A DNA stretch of 64,000 nt, from NCBI GenBank assembly GCA_963696025.1, contig CAVOII010000004.1, positions 434,001-498,000 of the forward strand, read 5' to 3'. The first letter of the stretch is position 1. Each line of letters begins with the position of its first letter. The position numbers and the translations under genes are program-made. This DNA comes from JABCYV01 sp963696025. GTDB lineage: Bacteria > Acidobacteriota > Terriglobia > Terriglobales > Acidobacteriaceae. Under the pieces are notes generated by a model. The model ran no database searches and was not told where the DNA came from. It was given only the letters and a program-made list of their open reading frames with translations. This document shows positions 51,675 through 58,427 of the stretch, one piece after another.

Positions 51675-52016
51675 TTAGTGATGATCGTCGCCATCGTGGT
51701 CACGATCATGGTCACGATCCCAGTCGCGCTCGGAGTGCCAACGCTTCTCGTGAGCATCCCACCAGCCGTGGTATTGGTTCCAGCAGCGTTCCCGCTCGGC
51801 GTTCAGGTCACGGCGCCGTTCCTCGGCCTGGCCGCTGTGTTCGCCATGCTTGCGAATGGCCTCATTCAGTCTTGATTCGGCACGCTCAATTTGGCGCTGG
51901 CACTTTGCGTGGTCGTCGTCGGCATACGACCGAGGCACGGTAACCAGCGTCGTCGCCGCTAGACCCACCGTCAGGGCTGCCGATACCGCAAGTCCTTTAA
52001 GGCTTCGTAGGTTCAA
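51675..52016 (-). CDS. Small secreted protein with Asp/His-rich tail
   Basis: The 113-residue protein begins with a signal peptide (LAVSAALTVGLAATTLVTV, cleaved near RSYAD). A helical domain follows with two cysteines (HAKCQRQIERAESRLNEAIR, then ERERCWNQYHGWWDAHEKRW). The end is an Asp/His-rich tail (DRDHDRDHDGDDHH) that could bind divalent metals. I recall similar short exported proteins from acidobacteria but no function. It stands alone. Confidence 0.75.
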   Translation of the reverse strand: MNLRSLKGLAVSAALTVGLAATTLVTVPRSYADDDHAKCQRQIERAESRLNEAIRKHGEHSGQAEERRRDLNAERERCWNQYHGWWDAHEKRWHSERDWDRDHDRDHDGDDHH

Positions 52017-52239
52017 TGCAAACCTCCTGTCCGAATTCGGACCGGTATTTGATCAAGATTTGCGAGTCGAAGTTGCCCGTTCAGCGACTATAGGAAAAAG
52101 TCCCTGCGCAAGAAGAGCTTGGACGGGAGGCGATTCCTTTGATCTGGAATTTACATCCTTGTGACAAAGTTACGGCGGGACTGGCTAAAGTAACCGCGTT
52201 GGGCCGATGAGCGGACTAACAAGCCAGAGAAGGTGCAAA

Positions 52240-52766
52240 ATGCGGAAACTGATACTGACCACCCTTGCTTTTTCACTTTTGGCCGCGGTTTTACATCGCA
52301 GGACGCTCCCAAGGCCGATGTCGCGGTGGGATATTCTGCTCTCTACATCGTTAAGGGCTATACCATCTGGATGAACGGCGGGAGGGGCTCGGTGGCTTTC
52401 AACGCCAACAATTGGTTTGGTGTTGCCGGCGATGCAGGCGTGTACCACGGCTATGTGGGAGAGGGTTTGACCGGGGAGACTTACATGTTGGGCCCGCGAT
52501 TTTCTTCCCACAAGTTCGACAGGTTGGTACCCTTCGCGCAAGCGCTGTTCGGCGGATCGCACTTTTCGGTGTCGACCGGAGGCATCACTGGCGGTAGAAA
52601 CGAGTTTACGTTCGGCCTCGGCCCGGGTGCGGACATTCTGCTCGGTAGCGGCAGAAGGGTCGCTCTGCGGCTGGAAGGGGACTTCGTCGGTATCCGCTCG
52701 AGTGGTTCCACAACGGATTCGGCGCGGCTCTCGGTCGGACTTGCCTACCGCTTCGGACAAAAGTAG
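52240..52766 (+). pseudogene. Outer-membrane beta-barrel-like protein with a frameshift after the signal peptide
   Basis: An ATG at 52240 encodes a signal peptide (MRKLILTTLAFSLLAAVL) in one frame. The mature sequence continues in the other frame as SQDAPKADVAVGYSALYIVK, NANNWFGVAGDAGVYHGYVG and RFSSHKFDRLVPFAQALFGG. It ends LSVGLAYRFGQK with a terminal aromatic-type barrel strand. One base is missing near the TTTT at 52289-52292. The mature part is about 155 residues, typical of small eight-strand barrels. Because the change is a single base in a homopolymer, a sequence error is quite possible. Confidence 0.75.
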
Positions 52767-52798
52767 CGTGAACAGGCCACGCCGAGCCTTGCTCGACT

Positions 52799-52820
52799 GG
52801 ACAGCCGAGGGCGGCTGTCC
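52799..52820. terminator. Perfect stem-loop between convergent genes
   Basis: GGACAGCCG (52799-52807) pairs with CGGCTGTCC (52812-52820) around a 4-base loop. It lies between the convergent barrel gene and aminotransferase gene, so it may terminate in both directions; it also looks like a dispersed palindrome. Confidence 0.5.
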
Positions 52821-52831
52821 CTACGTGGTTT

Positions 52832-53995
52832 TTAGAGCGTTAAATAATGGAGCAGGCGTTCGATCCCTTGGCGGAAATCTTTGAGTGGAGTGATCAGGCT
52901 GGTGATGAGGTAGCCGTCGCTGGGAAAGTCATAGAAATGGCCGGGATGGATTAGGACGGAAGTTTTGCGCAGGATGTCGATTGCCAAGTCTTCATCCGAT
53001 TGGGTCACGGGGACGCGCAAGACCGCGTACCATCCGCCTTCGAGCTGCAGCCGCTGGCAAGTCTTCTGGAGCGCCAACTGGCGATCGAGTTCTGCAAGAT
53101 TGGTGCGCAGGCGATCGAGCAGGACGGGTTGAATGCTCTTGCGCTGCTCGAGTAGCACAGGCGTTGCCAACTGAATGGAAGCGTTCATCGAGAGATAGGT
53201 ATCGGCGATGACTTCGAGTCGTCCGAGGGCGGCAGTTACTTTGTCGGTCGGACCGGTGGTGGCAATCCAAGCTACTTTCATCTGGGGCAAGCCAGACATT
53301 TTTGACAACCCGCTTAGGGTGAAGGTGAGTGCGTTCTGGTTAGCGGCAAAGCTGGGGCGCGGTGCGCCATCGTGGGCGTAATCGAGAAAGACTTCATCTG
53401 CGATCAGGGAGAGGTTGTGTTGGCGGCAGAGTTCATTGAGCTTCTCTTGCTCGGCACTGTTGACGAATGATCCAGTGGGATTGTTCGGGTGCACAACGAC
53501 GACGGCGCGGGTACGGTTGCTGACGGCTTGCGAAAGCGAAGGAAAATCAATCTGCCAGCCGTGATCGTAGATCAGCAGATACGGAACCAGGCGCACGTCC
53601 TGCAGATCAGCAAGAAAATCAAACAGCGGGTAACTCGGCTTGGGAACCAGGATTTCATCATCTGGATTACACAGTAAGCGGAAGATGTAGGAGTAGCCTT
53701 CGCTGGTGCTGGTGGTGAGCAGGATAGATTCGGGATCAATCTCGTCGTGCTGTTTGCGGTAATAGCTGGCGACGGCTTCACGGGCGCTGCGCAGGCCTTT
53801 GGGCTGGGGATCGTACTCCATCGCCTTCGGATTGTTCAGGGCTTGTAGGATGGTTTCTGAGTCATAGTGCAATCCGGCGTGTGTGGGATTGGAAACTGTG
53901 AGGTCGAGCACTTCCCTGCCCGCAGCGCGAAGTTCGCGCTCGGCTTCAGTGAAGCGATTGGGAGTAAGTTTCCAGCCGGTGCGCTTGGAAAACAT
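52832..53995 (-). CDS. PLP-dependent class I/II aminotransferase
   Basis: The 387-residue protein has the fold-type I pattern: AAGREVLDLTVSNPTHAGLH, ILLTTSTSEGYSYIFRLLCN, VVVVHPNNPTGSFVNSAEQE and LIADEVFLDYAHDG. The PLP-binding lysine region is FTLSGLSKMSGLPQMKVAWI, and the C-terminal Arg region follows near DFPSDGYLITSLI. Aspartate, alanine or aromatic amino acids are possible substrates; sequence alone does not decide. It faces the barrel gene and has no operon partner. Confidence 0.9.
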   Translation of the reverse strand: MFSKRTGWKLTPNRFTEAERELRAAGREVLDLTVSNPTHAGLHYDSETILQALNNPKAMEYDPQPKGLRSAREAVASYYRKQHDEIDPESILLTTSTSEGYSYIFRLLCNPDDEILVPKPSYPLFDFLADLQDVRLVPYLLIYDHGWQIDFPSLSQAVSNRTRAVVVVHPNNPTGSFVNSAEQEKLNELCRQHNLSLIADEVFLDYAHDGAPRPSFAANQNALTFTLSGLSKMSGLPQMKVAWIATTGPTDKVTAALGRLEVIADTYLSMNASIQLATPVLLEQRKSIQPVLLDRLRTNLAELDRQLALQKTCQRLQLEGGWYAVLRVPVTQSDEDLAIDILRKTSVLIHPGHFYDFPSDGYLITSLITPLKDFRQGIERLLHYLTL

Positions 53996-54069
53996 GAGCG
54001 ACCATGATACCGAAGTCGCGCTGAAGCGCGGATTTCAGATTGTACTTTGCGTGTAGGGAAATCTAAGCT

Positions 54070-54432
54070 ATGACAAAGCAAGTGGAAGCTTGTTGTAGCT
54101 CGCCAGCGACGTTGTGCTACTGGCTCATAGTCTCGCTGATGGCGTGGGGAGTGCTGAGCCTGATAGGAATCTATTGGCGCCCTCTCCGTGCGTCGTCGGA
54201 GGCTGCGTGCCTTTTCGCCATGGCCATCGGCTGCCTCGCCAACTGGTTTCGGAATCGCTCTTTTCACTGCGCGATCACTGGCCCACTATTTCTGATCAGT
54301 GGCGTCGTGTTTCTCCTTTCAGGCATGCGCGTGATCCACGTCGACACATCTTGGGTCTGGAGATTCGTTCTCGTCGGCGTCGGCATCGCGTTTCTGCTGG
54401 AATGGCGGTGTGCGAAGCGTTCTGCGTCGTAG
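54070..54432 (+). CDS. Small four-helix membrane protein
   Basis: The 120-residue protein has four probable membrane segments: CYWLIVSLMAWGVLSLIGIY, ACLFAMAIGCLANWF, GPLFLISGVVFLLSGM and RFVLVGVGIAFLLEW. Charged residues lie at the ends. I do not recognise a family. It begins 74 bp from the divergent aminotransferase start. Hydrophobic periodicity and length support a real gene, though no strong ribosome-binding site is visible. Confidence 0.6.
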   Translation: MTKQVEACCSSPATLCYWLIVSLMAWGVLSLIGIYWRPLRASSEAACLFAMAIGCLANWFRNRSFHCAITGPLFLISGVVFLLSGMRVIHVDTSWVWRFVLVGVGIAFLLEWRCAKRSAS

Positions 54433-54611
54433 CCTGGAGAATGCGAAGCTCATTACTGTGGCGAGCGGATGATCGTAGGAAAGACGGACCGGGGGGATAA
54501 AACGCGGGTGGCTTGTGTTTGTGCGAAGGTGGCTTCCCTGAACCCCGCCCAAGCAGAGCTTGGACGGCGCACCCTCCAAAGTTAAGACGGACGCGAAAAG
54601 GGTAGGCCAAT

Positions 54612-54932
54612 CTAATTGAAATCGGGCCGCAGTGGATAATCGACGATGATGGCCCGGCCGTCGGTGAGGGCTTTGACCGAGTGGCGGACACCGGGGGGCA
54701 CGATCGCGACCAAGCCAGCGCGGGCGATCTGAGCCACGCCGTCGATAGTCACCTCAAGCTCGCCGTCGATCACCTCGTAGACTTCTTCCTGAGGATGGAA
54801 ATGCTCGTGAATGGACGAGCCGCGGACGAAATCGTAGTGCGCGAAGGTCATGCTGGGCGAGTGGAAATAGCGTCCATGCCAACCGGGCAAGCGTTCTGTG
54901 ACGCGGAGACTGCTGATGTCCACAAAGGGCAT
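54612..54932 (-). CDS. Cupin-domain protein
   Basis: The 106-residue protein (start MPFVDISSLRVTERLPGWHG) is a single cupin. Motif 1 is SSIHEHFHPQEEVYEVIDGE with metal-binding His-x-His and Glu, followed by LEVTIDGVAQIARAG. Motif 2 is VPPGVRHSVKALTDG with the last His. It is a small metal-binding sensor or enzyme of unknown ligand. An ATG at 54962 would add ten residues. Transcription is divergent from the downstream aminotransferase. Confidence 0.87.
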   Translation of the reverse strand: MPFVDISSLRVTERLPGWHGRYFHSPSMTFAHYDFVRGSSIHEHFHPQEEVYEVIDGELEVTIDGVAQIARAGLVAIVPPGVRHSVKALTDGRAIIVDYPLRPDFN

Positions 54933-55017
54933 AGGAAAGTTCCCCGCGACGAATCGTAGCATAGCCGGCAGTTTCCCACTTCTCGCGCAAAGGGCGCGCG
55001 AAATGGGGCACCCGGAA

Positions 55018-55155
55018 AAAGCACGTCCTTCGACTCCGCAGGTTCATTCGCTTCGCGAATGGACTGCTCCGCTCAGGGATGAGCAGGTGGGTGGGGGTTT
55101 GGGGGGCGTTCCTACCTCGTTTGGTAAAGAGCGCTCGCTCGGGATGACAACGTCG
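55018..55155. repeat. REP-like palindromic repeat region upstream of the aminotransferase
   Basis: CCTTCGACTCCGCAGG, CATTCGCTTCGCGAATG (palindrome), CTCCGCTCAGGGATGA and GCTCGCTCGGGATGACAA belong to the CCTTCGAC...GGGATGACA family scattered through the window. Confidence 0.6.
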
Positions 55156-55184
55156 CGAGTGTCGGCGACACGCAGCGGGGGGGG

Positions 55185-55190
55185 TATAAT
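55185..55190 (+). promoter_or_regulatory. -10 box (TATAAT) of the aminotransferase operon
   Basis: TATAAT after a run of eight G residues lies 16 nt before the ATG at 55207, predicting a leader shorter than ten bases. Confidence 0.5.
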
Positions 55191-55206
55191 AACGAGTTTT
55201 GCGGCC

Positions 55207-56397
55207 ATGGAACCCATCACACAATACGAACTGCGGCTGGCCGAGCGCATGTCGCGGCTGGGCACGGAAACGGCTTTTGAAGTCTTGAATAAGGCCCGCG
55301 CCCTGGAGCGTCAGGGGAAGGAAATCATCCATCTGGAGATTGGCGAGCCGGACTTCGATACCCCAAAAAATGTGGTGGAAGCGGGAGTCGACGCGCTGCG
55401 CCAAGGCTGGACGCACTACGGCCCGTCGGCAGGTTTGCCGGAACTACGTCAAGCGATTGCAGAAGATGTGAGCCGCTCGCGGGGAGTGGATGTTGATAGC
55501 GATGAAGTGGTGGTTGTACCAGGCGGCAAGCCGATTATTTTCTTTACGATTATGGCATTAGCTGATGAGGGAGATGAAGTCATTTATCCCAATCCCGGTT
55601 TCCCTATTTATGAGTCAATGATTCGTTACGTGGGGGCGCGTGCGGTGCCGATTCGTCTGCGCGAGGAGCGGGACTTCGGTTTCGATGTGGATGAGATGGC
55701 TTCGCTGATCACGGACCGGACCAAGGTGATCATTCTTAATTCGCCGCAGAACCCAACCGGGGGCGTACTGAGCAAACAGGACATCCGCGACATTGCCAGC
55801 GCGATTGGCGACCGCAACATTATGGTGCTGTCGGATGAGATTTACAGCCGTCTCATTTTCGAGGGTGAGCATTACTCGATCATGTCGGTCACCGGATTCA
55901 AAGACCGGACGATCCTGCTCGACGGCTTCTCCAAGACGTATGCCATGACGGGATGGCGCATGGGTTATGGTGTCATGCGGGCCGATCTGGCGACGCACAT
56001 TACGCGGTTGATGACGAATTCGAATTCCTGCACCGCGAGCTTTACGCAGGTTGCCGGAATCGAGGCGGTGCGGGGTGATCAGTCGTCTGTCGATGGCATG
56101 CGAGCCGAGTTCCAGCGGCGGCGCGACGTGGTGGTCGGCGGATTGAATCGCATCAAAGGGTTTTCATGCCGAATGCCCAAAGGCGCTTTCTACGTTTTCC
56201 CCAATATCACCAAGACTGGATGGAAGTCGAAGAAGCTGGCGGACGCTTTGCTGGAAGATGCGGGCGTGGCCTGTTTGTCGGGAACGGCATTTGGAGATTT
56301 TGGGGAAGGTTATCTGCGCTTCAGTGTGGCTAATTCGCTGGAGAATCTGAATAAGGCGTTGCAGCGCATCGACGAGTGGACGAAACGAAATCTGTAG
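55207..56397 (+). CDS. Aspartate/aromatic-type aminotransferase (PLP, fold type I)
   Basis: The ATG at 55207 gives 396 residues; the upstream open frame from 54898 runs through repeats. Family segments are KEIIHLEIGEPDFDTPKNVV, HYGPSAGLPELRQAIAEDVS and VIYPNPGFPIYESMIRYVGA. LNSPQNPTGGVLSKQDI, LSDEIYSRLIFEG and the PLP lysine in LLDGFSKTYAMTGWRMGYG follow. It resembles the AspC-like group that makes aspartate and related amino acids. It is followed after 8 bp by the PPOX gene and then by a hydroxyacid dehydrogenase, so an amino-acid/oxoacid module is possible. Confidence 0.92.
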   Translation: MEPITQYELRLAERMSRLGTETAFEVLNKARALERQGKEIIHLEIGEPDFDTPKNVVEAGVDALRQGWTHYGPSAGLPELRQAIAEDVSRSRGVDVDSDEVVVVPGGKPIIFFTIMALADEGDEVIYPNPGFPIYESMIRYVGARAVPIRLREERDFGFDVDEMASLITDRTKVIILNSPQNPTGGVLSKQDIRDIASAIGDRNIMVLSDEIYSRLIFEGEHYSIMSVTGFKDRTILLDGFSKTYAMTGWRMGYGVMRADLATHITRLMTNSNSCTASFTQVAGIEAVRGDQSSVDGMRAEFQRRRDVVVGGLNRIKGFSCRMPKGAFYVFPNITKTGWKSKKLADALLEDAGVACLSGTAFGDFGEGYLRFSVANSLENLNKALQRIDEWTKRNL

Positions 56398-56405
56398 CGA
56401 TCTTC

Positions 56406-56927
56406 ATGCCTGCCAAGAAGAGTCCGACAAAGAGACGAGAACCAAAGGCCAGTCGCCCGTACGCGCCGGGGTACGGCTTCCCAAAAAGTAGTAAAGGGTT
56501 GCTGCCGTGGAGCTGGGCAGAGCGGCGGCTGGAGAAGTCTCACAACTATTGGATCACCACTGTCAAACCAGGCGGGTCGCCGCACACCATGGTGGTGTGG
56601 GGTCTGTGGCTCCATGGAGGATTCGTCTTCAGCACGGGCAGCAAGTCACGGAAAGCGCGAAACCTGGTGGAGAATCCGCATTGCGTGATTTGCACGGAAC
56701 AGGCACAGGAGGCAGTGATTGTCGAAGGAGTGGCCGAACTGGCGGATTTTCCCCTGCGCCGAGAGATGCTCCAGAAGTATGAGCGCAAATACAAGTTTGA
56801 TATGTCGGGATTTGAAAAGGACATCCTGTCGATGAAGGAGCCGGTGTTTGTGGTGCGTCCTCAGGTGGCGTTCGGGCTCTACGAAAAGAAATTCGTGGGT
56901 AGCGCAACGCGGTGGAAGTTCGAGTAG
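56406..56927 (+). CDS. Pyridoxamine 5'-phosphate oxidase-family protein
   Basis: The ATG at 56406 (MPAKKSPTKRREPKASRPYA) gives 173 residues. The split-barrel flavin-binding fold shows KSHNYWITTVKPGGSPHTMV, WLHGGFVFSTGSKSRKARNL, NPHCVICTEQAQEAVIVEGV and PLRREMLQKYERKYKFD. The family binds FMN or F420 and reduces or oxidises small molecules, and most members are not true PdxH. It starts 8 bp after the aminotransferase stop. A link between a PLP enzyme and this fold is suggestive only. Confidence 0.85.
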   Translation: MPAKKSPTKRREPKASRPYAPGYGFPKSSKGLLPWSWAERRLEKSHNYWITTVKPGGSPHTMVVWGLWLHGGFVFSTGSKSRKARNLVENPHCVICTEQAQEAVIVEGVAELADFPLRREMLQKYERKYKFDMSGFEKDILSMKEPVFVVRPQVAFGLYEKKFVGSATRWKFE

Positions 56928-57010
56928 CTGGTCAGGTCTTCGCGAACTACATCAGATCGTCTAACGACACGAAGTTACACGAAGAAAAACTTGGGAGTCG
57001 GCTCACACTG

Positions 57011-57038
57011 CGGTCCTTTGCGTACTTTGTGGTTAAAC
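57011..57038. repeat. CTTTGCG-type dispersed repeat, copy 3
   Basis: CGGTCCTTTGCGTACTTTG followed by TGGTTAAAC resembles the copies before the genes at 24721 and 47451. It precedes the dehydrogenase start by about 35 bp. Confidence 0.5.
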
Positions 57039-57073
57039 TTTGTTTCGACTTCATTCTGAATATCCTGAAAATC

Positions 57074-58183
57074 ATGACTAACAAATTCCGCGTATTTGCC
57101 ACCTGTGACATTGGCGAGTCGATTGAGTTGCTGCGCAAACGGCGATACGACGTCGAGGTGTATCCCAAGCCAGAGGCGCCGCCCAAGAGCTTGATCATCG
57201 AGAAAGTCAAATCGGGCATTGACGGCCTGATCACCACGCTGCGTGATCCGATCGATGCCGAAGTATTTGAGGCGGGAAAGGAACATCTCAAAGTTGTGGC
57301 CCAGTATGCGGTCGGTTTCGACAACATCAATCGTGCTGACGCGGATCGTTACAAGATTCCCTTCACGAATACTCCAGATGTGCTTACCGAGGCGACTGCG
57401 GAATTTGCATTCTTCATGCTGGGGGTGCTGGCGCGGAAAATGTGGTCCGCAGAACATCTCACCCGCGAAAGTAAGTGGGGATACTGGCATCCGTATTTAC
57501 CGTTTCTGGGCGATGAGGTCACCGGCAAGACTATTGCGATCATCGGCACGGGACGGATTGGGCTGGCGATGATCAAGAAATGCGCCGGCTTTGATATGAA
57601 CCTTTTGTGTTACGACCCGGCGTACCAGAATCACGATTACGTTAAGGCTATTCAGGAGACGATGGATCTGCGGCATGCACGCGGCATTCAGAAAGAAAAA
57701 ACCTGGATCAGGTACGTGGGGTTGGAAGATGCATTGAAGCAGGCGGATTTTGTCAGCGTGCATGTGCCGCTGCTGCGCGAGGGCGAGAGTCCGACACCTA
57801 CGTATCATCTTTTTAACGAAGGCACGCTGCGGATGATGAAGCCCAGTGCTTATCTGGTGAATGATTCGCGGGGGCCGGTGGTGGACGAGGTCGCATTGGC
57901 AAAAGCACTGCGGGAAAAATGGATTGCTGGCGCGGCCCTCGATGTCTTCGAAAAGGAGCCGCTGCCGGCTGACTCGCCCCTGCGTGATCCGGCGATTGCA
58001 GACCGCTGCCGGCTTTATCCGCACTTCGCCAGCGCGGCGCGGATTACGCGGCTTTCGACCGATCCAGATAAGGGCATGGCCGGACGCTGCGTGCAGGGGC
58101 TGATTGACGTTTTGGAAGGAAACTACGGCGGCAATATTAGGCAGATGCCGTACGTGGTGAACAAAGAAGCGTTTGGGACGTAG
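57074..58183 (+). CDS. D-2-hydroxyacid dehydrogenase (glyoxylate reductase-like)
   Basis: From the ATG at 57074 the protein has 369 residues, somewhat longer than usual for the family (about 320-335). The NAD(P) loop GTGRIGLAMIKKCAG is near residue 157. The catalytic Arg is in LVNDSRGPVVDEVALAKALR, Glu in AALDVFEKEPLPA and His in YPHFASAARITR. Substrate-side residues include AQYAVGFDNINRADADRYKI and TNTPDVLTEATAEFAFFMLG. It probably reduces glyoxylate or hydroxypyruvate. About 40 extra residues around RHARGIQKEKTWIRYVG enlarge the nucleotide domain. Confidence 0.9.
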   Translation: MTNKFRVFATCDIGESIELLRKRRYDVEVYPKPEAPPKSLIIEKVKSGIDGLITTLRDPIDAEVFEAGKEHLKVVAQYAVGFDNINRADADRYKIPFTNTPDVLTEATAEFAFFMLGVLARKMWSAEHLTRESKWGYWHPYLPFLGDEVTGKTIAIIGTGRIGLAMIKKCAGFDMNLLCYDPAYQNHDYVKAIQETMDLRHARGIQKEKTWIRYVGLEDALKQADFVSVHVPLLREGESPTPTYHLFNEGTLRMMKPSAYLVNDSRGPVVDEVALAKALREKWIAGAALDVFEKEPLPADSPLRDPAIADRCRLYPHFASAARITRLSTDPDKGMAGRCVQGLIDVLEGNYGGNIRQMPYVVNKEAFGT

Positions 58184-58184
58184 G

Positions 58185-58320
58185 GTGAGAGAACGAACGT
58201 TGCGCCCTTCGGGCGCATGATCGTATTCCACCTTACACGGACTTACGTCCGGGGCTAATATAGTCCGCTCCTCCGGAGCTGGAGACAGCAGGTCCCCTTC
58301 GACTTCGCTCAGGGCAGGCT
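58185..58320. repeat. Composite palindromic repeat, copy A (left of the kinase gene)
   Basis: Contains GCGCCC-TTC-GGGCGC, CGGAC-TTAC-GTCCG, the palindrome CTCCGGAG, and CCCTTCGACTTCGCTCAGG. It matches copy B at 61198-61331 almost base for base along about 130 bp in the same orientation. Confidence 0.75.
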
Positions 58321-58427
58321 TTCCACTCGCTTGGCTCCGGTCGCGATGACACAAGTACGCGGCTGCGTTATTGACGTGCCTTGCGCAGCGCACTAACATC
58401 AGCCCACTGCGGTGTGGGGCATGCCAC

